Assembly: GCA_902634305.1 (NCBI GenBank)
Contig: CACPJJ010000003.1
Span: 1-64,000 of the forward strand
Direction of reading: 5' to 3'
Origin: an uncultured Pelagibacteraceae bacterium
GTDB lineage: Bacteria; Pseudomonadota; Alphaproteobacteria; Pelagibacterales; Pelagibacteraceae
DNA length: 64,000 nt
Positions 52,306 to 63,504 of this stretch are shown one piece after another. A program made the translations under genes and the position numbers. Position 1 is the first letter of the stretch. Every line of letters begins with the position of its first letter. Below the pieces are notes generated by a model, which was not told where the DNA came from, searched no databases, and saw only the letters and a program-made list of their open reading frames with translations.

Positions 52306-53441
52306 AAAAAAAATTTGTTTTTATTTTATTAATAATAATTTCATTAAATTTTTCAAAAATAAGTTTTGCGGCAAACGATGAAAATATTTATGATAAAATT
52401 GATTTGTTTGGTGAAGTCTTAGATAAAATAAACAAAGAATATGTAGAAGAAATAAATCAGAGTGATACAATGGACGCTGCTATAAATGGTGTTCTTCAAT
52501 CTTTAGATCCTTATTCAGCTTATATGTCTCCTGAAACTTTTAAAGAAATGGAGACTGAAACCAGCGGAAAGTTTGGTGGTTTAGGAATAGAAGTTGGAAT
52601 GGAATTTGGTGTAGTTAAAGTAATAACACCAATGGATGGTTCTCCTGCTGAAAAGGAAGGAGTAAAAGCAGGTGACTATATTGTAAAAATAAACGGAATA
52701 CAGGTTCAAGGTAAAACTCTGTCCGAAGCAGTTGAACTTATGAGAGGTCCTGTAGGATCAGCTCTGGAGATAACAATAAGAAGAAAAGGAGTAAAAAAAG
52801 CATTAGTTTTTGAAATTACACGAGAAATTATTGAAGTAAAATCTGTAAAATCTAAAATAATTGATGATAGCGTTGGCTATATAAGGCTTACAGCTTTTAA
52901 CGAAAATAGTTCAAATCAAATAAAAAATAAAATAAAAAAATTTAAAAAAAATAAAATTAATAAATACATACTAGATTTAAGAAATAACCCTGGAGGATTA
53001 CTATCCCAAGCTGTTAAAATATCAGATTTTTTTTTAAATAATGGTGAAATTGTATCTACTAAAAGCAGAAAATCTTCTGAAAATAGAAAATATTTTGCAA
53101 AAAAAGGAGATATAATTGATGGAGAAACATTAGTAGTTTTAATTAATTATGGATCAGCTTCTGCTTCAGAAATTGTAGCTGGCGCTCTTAAAGATCATAA
53201 AAGAGCAATAGTAATTGGAAATAATTCATACGGCAAGGGATCCGTTCAATCGGTTATGCCATTAAAAAATAAAGGTGCTATAAGATTGACAATTTCCAAA
53301 TATTATTTGCCATCAGGAAAATCAATTTCAGGTACTGGAATAATACCAGATATAGAAATTGTTGAAAGTTCAGATAAATTTAGAATTGGTACAGAAACAG
53401 ATAACCAGCTAGATTTTGCTATCACTTTGCTAAACGGTTAA
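52302..53441 (+). CDS. ctpA: Carboxyl-terminal processing protease CtpA (S41)
   Basis: This is a periplasmic serine protease. It has 379 residues from the ATG at 52302 with a signal peptide (MKKKFVFILLIIISLNF, cleavage near SFA-AND). A PDZ domain at about 85-165 (FGGLGIEVGME, VKAGDYIVKING) precedes the S41 catalytic core with the nucleophile Ser in GSASASEIVAGAL and Lys in NNSYGKGSVQ. An upstream in-frame start at 52266 is rejected because it would precede the signal peptide and lie inside rsfS. Confidence 0.95.
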   Translation: MKKKFVFILLIIISLNFSKISFAANDENIYDKIDLFGEVLDKINKEYVEEINQSDTMDAAINGVLQSLDPYSAYMSPETFKEMETETSGKFGGLGIEVGMEFGVVKVITPMDGSPAEKEGVKAGDYIVKINGIQVQGKTLSEAVELMRGPVGSALEITIRRKGVKKALVFEITREIIEVKSVKSKIIDDSVGYIRLTAFNENSSNQIKNKIKKFKKNKINKYILDLRNNPGGLLSQAVKISDFFLNNGEIVSTKSRKSSENRKYFAKKGDIIDGETLVVLINYGSASASEIVAGALKDHKRAIVIGNNSYGKGSVQSVMPLKNKGAIRLTISKYYLPSGKSISGTGIIPDIEIVESSDKFRIGTETDNQLDFAITLLNG

Positions 53442-53448
53442 AAAATAA

Positions 53449-53925
53449 ATGAAAAAAAATTTTTCTGAATTACCCTTAAGAAAAGGTGTTGGAATAATTT
53501 TGCTTAATGATGAAAATAAAGTTTTTGTAGCTAAAAGAATTGATAATCCAAAAAATTTTTGGCAGATGCCACAAGGAGGCATTGATGAAGGAGAAAATTA
53601 TTATGAAGCTGCTATTAGAGAGTTAAAAGAAGAAACTAGTGTAGTTAGTGTAAAATTTATCCAAGAAATTGATAAAAAATTAACTTACATACTCCCTGAT
53701 CATTTAATAGGAATTATTTGGAGAGGTAGATATAAAGGTCAAATACAAAAATGGTTTGTTATGAGATTTGTTGGAAAAGAAACTGAAATAAATATAAACA
53801 CAAAAAAACCTGAATTCTTAGATTGGAAGTGGGTCGATTTAGATGATTTGCCAAAGATAGCTGTAAAATTCAAACTCGATGTTTATAAAAGCCTTAAACA
53901 AGAAGTATCAAAAATACTAAACTAA
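53449..53925 (+). CDS. rppH: RNA pyrophosphohydrolase RppH (Nudix)
   Basis: It removes pyrophosphate from the 5' end of transcripts to start decay. In 158 residues, LRKGVGIILLNDENKVFVAKR is shown only by position (6-26), followed by WQMPQGGIDEGE, the Nudix box GGIDEGENYYEAAIRELKEE (55-74 region), YKGQIQKWFVMRF and EFLDWKWVDLDDLP. It ends the long operon that starts at rplU. Its stop codon overlaps that of convergent atpC. Confidence 0.94.
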   Translation: MKKNFSELPLRKGVGIILLNDENKVFVAKRIDNPKNFWQMPQGGIDEGENYYEAAIRELKEETSVVSVKFIQEIDKKLTYILPDHLIGIIWRGRYKGQIQKWFVMRFVGKETEININTKKPEFLDWKWVDLDDLPKIAVKFKLDVYKSLKQEVSKILN

Positions 53926-54319
53926 TTTAGATTTAAATTTTTTAATACTTCAATTTTTTGATCAATTAAATATTTTTTTTGATCATCAATATTATCTACA
54001 CTTGACTCTTTTTCTGCTTCTTTAAGTATTTGATCTATTTTATTTCTATCTAAATCTGTCATATTATAGATTGAGCTAGTTAAAATTGATAAATTGTTAT
54101 CTTTAAACTCTACTATTCCATCTTCAACGAAATATTTATTTTCTTCAGATTTAGAATAAACTTTAATTATACCTGGTTTTAAAAAGGAGATAATTGAAAT
54201 ATGATCTTTAAGAATTCCCATTTCTCCCTCAAAAGCAGGCACAACTACTTCTGTTACATTTTCTTTCGATAGAAAAGATTTTTCTGGATTAACTATTTCA
54301 ACTTTAAATTCTTCACTCA

Positions 54320-54320
<1 letters not shown>
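53922..54320 (-). CDS. atpC: F1 ATP synthase epsilon subunit
   Basis: This 132-residue central-stalk and regulatory subunit has the N-terminal beta-sandwich VEIVNPEKSFLSKENVTEVVVP by position 6-27 and the conserved EGEMGILKDHISIISFLKPG region, and a helical C-terminal part. It is the last gene of atpHAGDC, and its ATG overlaps the atpD stop as TAATG. No terminator separates it from rppH; the two genes overlap by four bases. Confidence 0.95.
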
Positions 54321-56613
<2,293 letters not shown>

Positions 56614-56616
56614 ATT

Positions 56617-58152
56617 TTAAGAGTTAAAGTTTTTTTTTAATTCTTTAATAGTTTCCACTAATAAATTTTCAGTATCTTCTTCTAATTTTCCAGACTTAGA
56701 AATTGCTTCCAAAATTTCTGGTTTTTCTGATTTACATTTTTCAATAATTTTTCTTTCAAATGAAGATATATCTTTAAGTTCTAAATCGTCCAAATATCCT
56801 TTAACACCACAAAAAACTGAAATTACTTGTTCTGCAACTGTCATTGGTGAATATTGTTTTTGTTTCAAAAGCTCGGTTAACTTTGAACCTCTGTTTAACA
56901 ATTTTTGAGTTGAAGCATCTAAATCTGATCCAAACTGAGCAAATGCAGCCATCTCTCTATATTGTGCTAGTTCTAATTTCATTGAACCAGAAACTTTTTT
57001 CATAGCTTTTGTTTGAGCCGAAGATCCAACTCTAGATACTGATAAACCAACATTAATTGCTGGTCTAATACCTTGATTAAATAAATTTGTTTCAAGAAAT
57101 ATTTGTCCATCTGTAATTGAAATAACATTAGTTGGAATAAAAGCAGATACGTCACCACCCTGTGTTTCAATAATTGGTAGCGCTGTTAAAGAACCTCCTC
57201 CATGTTCATCACTTAGTTTAGCAGCTCTTTCTAAAAGTCTACTATGTAAATAAAAAACATCTCCTGGATAAGCTTCCCTTCCTGGGGGTCTTCTTAGCAA
57301 TAATGACATTTGTCTATATGCAACTGCTTGCTTAGATAAATCATCATAAATAATTAAAGCATGCATTCCATTGTCTCTAAAATATTCTCCCATAGCACAT
57401 CCTGTATAGGGAGCTAAAAATTGAAGCGGCGCTGCATCTGATGCTGTTGCAGCAACTATAGTTGTATATTCCATTGCTCCAGCCTCTTCCAAAGATTTTT
57501 CTATTTGTCTTACTGTTGATCTTTTTTGACCAATCGCTACATAAATACAATATAATTTTTGTTTTTCATCATTAGATTCATTTATTTTTTTTTGATTAAT
57601 TATAGTGTCAATTGCGACTGCAGTTTTTCCTGTTTGTCTGTCACCAATAATTAATTCTCTTTGGCCTCTTCCAATTGGAACTAAACTATCAACAGATTTA
57701 AGTCCTGATTGCATTGGTTCATTTACTGATTTTCTTGGAATTATACCTGGGGCTTTAACTTCAACTCTGCTTCTTTTTATACCTTTGTCTAGTGCACCTT
57801 TTCCATCTATTGGATTTCCTAATCCATCAACTACTCTTCCTAATAATTCTTTTCCCACAGGAGTATCAACAATTGCTCCTGTTCTTTTTACTGTATCACC
57901 TTCTTTTACAGCTCTATCATCTCCAAAAATTACAACACCAACATTATCGCTTTCTAAGTTTAAAGCCATACCTTTTGAACCATCAGAAAATTCAACCATC
58001 TCTCCTGCCTGAACATTATCTAAACCATATATTCTTGCTATACCATCACCAACAGATAAAACTTGTCCAACTTCAGTTACTTCTGCTTTATCTCCAAATT
58101 TTTTAATCTGTTCTTTTAATATTTTTGTTACTTCTGAAGGATTTATTTCCAT
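56617..58152 (-). CDS. atpA: F1 ATP synthase alpha subunit
   Basis: This 511-residue non-catalytic nucleotide-binding subunit of F1 has Walker [38 protein letters not shown] and the Arg-finger segment [13 protein letters not shown]. Its ATG directly follows the atpH stop. Length and motifs are canonical. Confidence 0.99.
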   Translation of the reverse strand: MEINPSEVTKILKEQIKKFGDKAEVTEVGQVLSVGDGIARIYGLDNVQAGEMVEFSDGSKGMALNLESDNVGVVIFGDDRAVKEGDTVKRTGAIVDTPVGKELLGRVVDGLGNPIDGKGALDKGIKRSRVEVKAPGIIPRKSVNEPMQSGLKSVDSLVPIGRGQRELIIGDRQTGKTAVAIDTIINQKKINESNDEKQKLYCIYVAIGQKRSTVRQIEKSLEEAGAMEYTTIVAATASDAAPLQFLAPYTGCAMGEYFRDNGMHALIIYDDLSKQAVAYRQMSLLLRRPPGREAYPGDVFYLHSRLLERAAKLSDEHGGGSLTALPIIETQGGDVSAFIPTNVISITDGQIFLETNLFNQGIRPAINVGLSVSRVGSSAQTKAMKKVSGSMKLELAQYREMAAFAQFGSDLDASTQKLLNRGSKLTELLKQKQYSPMTVAEQVISVFCGVKGYLDDLELKDISSFERKIIEKCKSEKPEILEAISKSGKLEEDTENLLVETIKELKKNFNS

Positions 58153-58710
58153 TTACGCCTCTATCATTTTATTTTCAATTTGTTGTAATTTATTTTTAAT
58201 AGATGTGTCAATCATAACACTTTCTACTTGCATTATTAATCCACCTATTAAATCTGGATCACAATTATAATTTAATTTTACATCTGATCCAAAATTTTGT
58301 GATAACTCATTTTTTATTTTATTTATTTCATTTTCGTTTAGTTCTTTAGCAACAGTTAACTTCGCAGAAATTTCTCCACGTTTTTTTGAACAAATCATTA
58401 CAAAATCTTTTAGAATTTTTTCGACATAAAAAAATCTCCTTTTCATAACTAAAAAATTTAAAAATTTTTTTAATAAATTATTTAAATTAAATTTTTCAAA
58501 AATTATGTTTATGACATTTAACTGATCCTCTTGTTTATTTGTTGGATCTTTTATTAGTGAATTAAAATCTTCACTTTGAGAAATAAGATTAATAATTGAA
58601 ACTACGTGTTCTTCAATATCGTTTAATTTTTTTTCTTCTGACGCAAGTTCATAAAGAGCTTGAGAATAGCTTTTTGCAGAGGAGTCTGAAAATCTATTTT
58701 TGTCGCTCAA
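58153..58710 (-). CDS. atpH: F1 ATP synthase delta subunit
   Basis: This 185-residue peripheral-stalk subunit connects F1 to F0. N-terminal SSAKSYSQALYELASEE and C-terminal CDPDLIGGLIMQVESVMIDTSIKNKL (position 154-179) are typical. It is the first gene of the F1 operon; the 106-base gap upstream must contain the promoter, though I see no strong consensus. The F0 genes are not in the window, consistent with split F0/F1 operons in alphaproteobacteria. Confidence 0.95.
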   Translation of the reverse strand: MSDKNRFSDSSAKSYSQALYELASEEKKLNDIEEHVVSIINLISQSEDFNSLIKDPTNKQEDQLNVINIIFEKFNLNNLLKKFLNFLVMKRRFFYVEKILKDFVMICSKKRGEISAKLTVAKELNENEINKIKNELSQNFGSDVKLNYNCDPDLIGGLIMQVESVMIDTSIKNKLQQIENKMIEA

Positions 58711-58795
58711 TGTATATCCTTATTAATTATGAAGTTTTATAAAAGTTGAATTTAATTAGCATATGAAATTAATCTCTTCAAGCGACACATTCACC

Positions 58796-58829
58796 AAAAA
58801 GCTTAATTTAAGGGCCCTAATTAAAGCTT
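58796..58829 (-). terminator. Intrinsic terminator after the sucAB-lpd-priA operon
   Basis: On the minus strand AAGCTTTAATTAGGG (58829 down to 58815) faces CCTTAAATTAAGCTT (58813 down to 58799) around a GGGCCC centre, followed by Ts (58800-58796). It is an imperfect palindrome of about 30 bases that contains the priA stop codon. It separates this operon from atpHAGDC on the same strand. Confidence 0.7.
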
Positions 58830-60775
58830 ATTGGGTCAACATCAACTGCTAGTTTTATTTCTTTTTGATTTTTAAAATTGTTTAAAAGATTAGCGAGAGT
58901 TTTTTGTATTTTTTGAGTTTTTTTTGATCTTATCAAAATCCTATATCTAAAATTTTTATTTATTTTATTTATTGGGGCAACCACGGGTCCTAAAACTTTT
59001 GCATTTAAATTCTTATTTAATTTTTCTTTTAGTTTATAACCAAATACTTCAATTTTTTTTTCATTTTTTCCACTTAATATAATAGATATAAATCTTTCAA
59101 ATGGAGGTAAATTATTTCTTTTTCTAATAACTAATTCTTTTTCTAAAAATATATCGGGATTTGTATTTGTAATTTGTGAAATTGTATCTGATTTTGAATT
59201 ATAAGTTTGAAAATATACTGTCGCTGGCTTTCCTGTTCTTCCAGCTCTTCCTGAAAGCTGGTGATATAATTGTAAATTTTTTTCTGCAGCTCTTAGATCA
59301 TGTCCTTGTAAAGTTAAATCTATATCTACAATAACTATGCAATTTAAGTTTGGAAAATGAAATCCTTTAGAAATAAGCTGTGTACCGATTAAAATTTGAA
59401 TTTTATTATTTTTAATTTTTTCTAATACTTCTGAGGAAGATTTTTTATTCATTGTGTCGCTTGAAAAAATAGTAATCTTTTTATCTGGAAAAATTTTTTT
59501 TACTTCGTCGTAAATTCTTTCAACTCCAGGTCCACTAAATACATATTCACAATTTTTATTATCATTACATTTTCTAGTTAATTTTGTATTGTATCCACAA
59601 TAATGACAAATTAAATTTTCTTTTTTTTTGTGGTAGACCAAATTTATAGAACAGTTAGGACATGAATGTACCTTTAAACATTTTTTACAAAGAACATAAG
59701 GAGCAAACCCTCTTCTATTAACAAAAAAAAGTACTTGATCGTTTTTATTTAAATGATCTTTAACTTTTTCAATTGTTTTATCAGATATCCATGAATTATT
59801 TTTTAAATTATTTTTATTTAAATTAATGATTTCGTGATTTGGTAGATTAGCATCCAAAAATCTTTTATATAATCTTGAGTGTAGATATTTTCCTTTTTTT
59901 ATATTATCGAAAGTTTCTATAGAAGGTACGGCTGTTACTAAATTAATTGGTATATTTTTAAAAGATGCTCTAGAAATAGCCATATCTCTAGCATTGTAAA
60001 TTATCCCCTCATCTTGTTTATAAGATTGGTCATGTTCCTCATCTACAATAATAATTCCAAGATTAGAAAAAGGTAGAAATAATGAAGATCTTGCCCCAAT
60101 TAATACTTTAACTTTTCCTGTAGCAATACCATTCCAAATGATCTTTTTATTTTTTTTTGTTACTGATGAGTGCCAAATAGCAGCGTCAAAACCAAAAAAT
60201 TCTTTAAATTTTTTTTGAAATTCTCCAGTTAATCCTATTTCAGGTAATAAAATTAACCCCTGAAAACCTTCGTTTATTTTTTTTTTTAAGCTATTAAAAT
60301 ATACTATTGTTTTTCCTGATCCGGTTGTTCCTTGAATTACATGTACTCTAAATTTATTATCATTCTTTGTTATATCATTTACTGATGTTAATTGTTCATT
60401 TGAAAGCTTTATTTCAATAGGTTTTTTATATGTATTATATTTTTGTATTTCTTCGTTATTTTGTGTTTCAATAGCTTCATTACTCAATAAGTGTAATTTT
60501 AAGGACATTCCTATTGGAACTATATTGTACTCCGAAAACCATTTTAGAAAATTAATTGTTTCTAAATTAAGAGGTGGAATTTTTAATTTTCTAATTATAT
60601 TTTTTATTGAATATTTTTTGCTTTTATCTTTTTCAAATTGATCCCAAACAATTCCAATTTTTTTACTTTTTCCAAATGGTACTTCAACATAATCTCCTAA
60701 TTTTAGATTTTCTTCAGAAGACTTGTAAGTAAATGGATGGTCAAATATATTTGGTAATAAAATTGGAATTTTCAT
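58817..60775 (-). CDS. priA: Primosomal replication-restart helicase PriA
   Basis: This helicase reloads the replisome at stalled forks. It has 652 residues: an N-terminal DNA-binding domain (PILLPNIFDHPFTYK), Walker A GTTGSGKTIVYF, DEEH box in IIVDEEHDQSYKQDEG, a zinc region with four CxxC pairs or near-pairs (CKKC, CPNC, CHYC and a looser Cys pair after it), then helicase motifs IGTQLISKGFHFPN and QLSGRAGRTGKP. The stop lies within the terminator palindrome. It lies 19 bases downstream of lpd. Confidence 0.96.
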   Translation of the reverse strand: MKIPILLPNIFDHPFTYKSSEENLKLGDYVEVPFGKSKKIGIVWDQFEKDKSKKYSIKNIIRKLKIPPLNLETINFLKWFSEYNIVPIGMSLKLHLLSNEAIETQNNEEIQKYNTYKKPIEIKLSNEQLTSVNDITKNDNKFRVHVIQGTTGSGKTIVYFNSLKKKINEGFQGLILLPEIGLTGEFQKKFKEFFGFDAAIWHSSVTKKNKKIIWNGIATGKVKVLIGARSSLFLPFSNLGIIIVDEEHDQSYKQDEGIIYNARDMAISRASFKNIPINLVTAVPSIETFDNIKKGKYLHSRLYKRFLDANLPNHEIINLNKNNLKNNSWISDKTIEKVKDHLNKNDQVLFFVNRRGFAPYVLCKKCLKVHSCPNCSINLVYHKKKENLICHYCGYNTKLTRKCNDNKNCEYVFSGPGVERIYDEVKKIFPDKKITIFSSDTMNKKSSSEVLEKIKNNKIQILIGTQLISKGFHFPNLNCIVIVDIDLTLQGHDLRAAEKNLQLYHQLSGRAGRTGKPATVYFQTYNSKSDTISQITNTNPDIFLEKELVIRKRNNLPPFERFISIILSGKNEKKIEVFGYKLKEKLNKNLNAKVLGPVVAPINKINKNFRYRILIRSKKTQKIQKTLANLLNNFKNQKEIKLAVDVDPISFN

Positions 60776-60794
60776 ATTTTCATATGAAAATATA

Positions 60795-62195
60795 CTACGA
60801 GTGAATTTGTCTTTTTTCTACTGATAAAGCTGCTTCTTTCACAGCTTCAGAAAAAGTAGGATGAGCATGACAAGTTCTAGCAATATCTTCGGAGCTAGCG
60901 CCAAATTCCATTGCTATAGCCATTTCTGCAATCAATTCTCCTGCATGTGGGCCTATCAAATGAACACCCAGAACTTTATCTGTGGTTGCATCAGCTAAAA
61001 TTTTTACAAAACCATCTGGTTCATCAATTGCTTTTGCTCTTGAATTAGCCATAAAAGGAAATTTTCCAATTTTATATTTTTGATTTTTTTCTTTAAGTTG
61101 TTCTTCAGTTTTGCCAACTGAAGCTACTTCTGGTGTTGTATAAATAACACCAGGTATAACTTCATAATTAACATGACCAGATTGACCTGAAATTAATTCT
61201 GCAACAGCTATTCCTTCTTCTTCAGCTTTGTGGGCTAACATTGGGCCTTCAATAACATCACCAATAGCATAAATATTTTTTATGTTTGTTTGATAATTTT
61301 TGCTGACTTTAATTCTTTTTTTTTCGTCTAATTCTATCCCTACTTTTTCTAAATTCAGATTTTTTGTATAAGGCTTTCTACCCACAGAAATCAAAACTAC
61401 ATCACTTTCAAATTTTATTTTTTTTCCTTTTTTGTCTGAAGTTTCAATTATAACCCCATTTTTTGATTTTGATATTTTTTCAACTTTTGTTTCTAGATGA
61501 AAATTTAAACCTTGCTTCTTCAAAATTTTCATAAATTCATTTGAAATTTCTTTATCCATACCTGGTGTAATATGATCTAAAAATTCAACAACATGCACTT
61601 CTGAGCCTAATCGTGACCAAACAGAACCCATTTCTAAACCAATATAACCGCCACCAACAACTAACATTTTTTTTGGTACAGATTTTAATGACAATGCTCC
61701 AGTGGAAGATATTATTTTTTCTTCATCAAATTCTACTCCTGGAAGAGGCGCAGGTTCTGAGCCAGTGCTTATAATTATATTATCCGATTGAATATTTTTT
61801 TCTTTATTTTCTTTATCTACAATTGTTATTTCAGTTGGTGATTTTAATTTACCAATCCCTTTAAAATAAGTTACTTTATTTTTTTTGAATAAAAATTCTA
61901 CGCCTTTTGTCAAAGTCATTACCGCTTTATCCTTATTTTCCATGATTTTTTGAAGATTTAGCTTAACTTCGCCTACTTCAATTCCAATTTTTGAAAAATT
62001 TTTTGCTTTATGAAAATTTTCTGAAAGATTTAGTAAATTCTTTGAAGGTATACATCCAATATTTAAACAAGTCCCACCCAGAGTTTCTCTGGATTCAATA
62101 CATGCAGTTTTAATGCCTAATTGAGCCAACCTTATTGCACAAACATACCCTCCTGGACCACCTCCAATTATTGTTGCTTGAAATTTATCTGCCAT
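60795..62195 (-). CDS. lpd: Dihydrolipoamide dehydrogenase (E3)
   Basis: It reoxidises lipoamide of the 2-oxoglutarate (and possibly pyruvate) dehydrogenase complex with NAD. In 466 residues: FAD-binding GGGPGGYVCA, the redox disulfide GGTCLNIGCIPSK, NAD-binding VGGGYIGLEMGS, AIGDVIEGPMLAHKA and the interface HAHPTFSE with the catalytic His-Glu pair. It is one base after sucB, in the sucA-sucB-lpd order. Confidence 0.98.
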   Translation of the reverse strand: MADKFQATIIGGGPGGYVCAIRLAQLGIKTACIESRETLGGTCLNIGCIPSKNLLNLSENFHKAKNFSKIGIEVGEVKLNLQKIMENKDKAVMTLTKGVEFLFKKNKVTYFKGIGKLKSPTEITIVDKENKEKNIQSDNIIISTGSEPAPLPGVEFDEEKIISSTGALSLKSVPKKMLVVGGGYIGLEMGSVWSRLGSEVHVVEFLDHITPGMDKEISNEFMKILKKQGLNFHLETKVEKISKSKNGVIIETSDKKGKKIKFESDVVLISVGRKPYTKNLNLEKVGIELDEKKRIKVSKNYQTNIKNIYAIGDVIEGPMLAHKAEEEGIAVAELISGQSGHVNYEVIPGVIYTTPEVASVGKTEEQLKEKNQKYKIGKFPFMANSRAKAIDEPDGFVKILADATTDKVLGVHLIGPHAGELIAEMAIAMEFGASSEDIARTCHAHPTFSEAVKEAALSVEKRQIHS

Positions 62196-62196
62196 T

Positions 62197-63501
62197 TTAA
62201 AGGTCTAAAAATAACTTTCTTGGATCCTCAAGATTTTCTTTTATTAACTTTAAAAAAGAAACTGAGTCTTTTCCATCAATTATTCTATGATCATACGATA
62301 AGGCCAAATACATAACTGGTCTAATTTCAATTTCTCCATCTATGGCAATTGGTCTTTCAACAATATTATGCATTCCAAGAACCCCTGATTGTGGTGGATT
62401 AAGAATTGGAGTTGAAAGCATAGAGCCATATACGCCACCATTACTTATCGTAAATGTTCCTCCTTGTAAGTCTTCAATAGTTAATTTTCCCTCCCTAGCT
62501 TTTTCAGAAATTATTTTTATATTTTTTTCTATTTCAGCAAATGATAGCTCATCTGCATTTCTTATTACGGGAACTACCAAACCTTTTTCAGTTCCAACGG
62601 CAAAACTTATATTATAATAATTTTTATATATAATTTCTTGACCTTCTATTTCGGCATTTATTGCCGGAAAAGCTTTTAATCCAAGTACACAAGCTTTAAC
62701 AAAAAAAGACATAAAACCAAGTTTTATTCCAAATCTTTTTTTGAAATCTTCTTGGTTATTTTTTCTCATCTCAATTATATTTGTCATATCTACTTCATTA
62801 AATGTAGTTAACATGGCAGCGTTTTCTTGAGCTTCTTTTAATCTTTTTGCTATAGTTTGTCTTAATCTGCTCATTTTAATTCTTTCTTCTTCACCATATT
62901 TTAATTTTCTTTCTGATGGCTGTGGAGCAGATCCCATTAAACTAATTAAATCACCTTTTAAAATTTGACCAGACCTACCTGTTCCTTTGATTGATTGAAT
63001 ATCAATTTTATTTTCTTCTACAATTTTTCTTACAGCTGGGGACAATACTTTTACTTTTTGACTGCTTGTTTTTTCTTTACCAATAAGCTCTTTTGTTAAA
63101 ACTAATGGTTCTTCTTCAGTTAAAACTAATGGTTCTTCCTTTTTTACATTTTCAAAAATTTTTAGATCTTGTTTTTTTTCTTTTTCAAAATTAATTACAT
63201 TGTCAGATTTTTTCTTTTCAGACTTGTCACTATTTTTATTTTCTTCTTGTTTTTGATCTCCAGGTCCTTCAGATATTTCTCCTAGAACAGCACCAACTTC
63301 AACACTCTCTCCATCTTTAAAGTTTATCGCTGTTAATGTTCCATTTATAGGAGACGGAACCTCCAAATTAACTTTATCTGTTTCTAATTCTACAATCGGT
63401 TCGTCAGCACTTATACTCTCACCCTTGCTTTTAAGCCATTTAGAAATAGTTGCTTCAGTAATACTCTCTCCTAGAACAGGTACTAAAATTTTTTCTGTCA
63501 T
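62197..63501 (-). CDS. sucB: Dihydrolipoyllysine succinyltransferase (E2 of 2-oxoglutarate dehydrogenase)
   Basis: It transfers the succinyl group to CoA. The 434-residue protein has an N-terminal lipoyl domain with the lipoylated Lys in [12 protein letters not shown], a charged linker that includes a duplicated EEPLVLT segment, a peripheral-subunit-binding domain ([26 protein letters not shown]), and a catalytic domain ending [15 protein letters not shown] with the active-site His and Asp. It starts three bases after the sucA stop. Confidence 0.98.
   Translation of the reverse strand: MTEKILVPVLGESITEATISKWLKSKGESISADEPIVELETDKVNLEVPSPINGTLTAINFKDGESVEVGAVLGEISEGPGDQKQEENKNSDKSEKKKSDNVINFEKEKKQDLKIFENVKKEEPLVLTEEEPLVLTKELIGKEKTSSQKVKVLSPAVRKIVEENKIDIQSIKGTGRSGQILKGDLISLMGSAPQPSERKLKYGEEERIKMSRLRQTIAKRLKEAQENAAMLTTFNEVDMTNIIEMRKNNQEDFKKRFGIKLGFMSFFVKACVLGLKAFPAINAEIEGQEIIYKNYYNISFAVGTEKGLVVPVIRNADELSFAEIEKNIKIISEKAREGKLTIEDLQGGTFTISNGGVYGSMLSTPILNPPQSGVLGMHNIVERPIAIDGEIEIRPVMYLALSYDHRIIDGKDSVSFLKLIKENLEDPRKLFLDL
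63095..63138 (+). repeat. 24-base in-frame tandem duplication in the sucB linker
   Basis: The 20-base unit GTTAAAACTAATGGTTCTTC occurs at 63095-63114 and, exactly identical, at 63119-63138, giving a 24-base period. It encodes the repeated EEPLVLT segment between the lipoyl and subunit-binding domains. Perfect identity suggests a recent duplication, in a region where linker length is tolerated. Confidence 0.9.
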
Positions 63502-63504
63502 TTT

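Noticed and set aside
57605-58012. Long antisense reading frames inside atpA
   Set aside because: They are by-products of the codon pattern of atpA, with no start context or domain.
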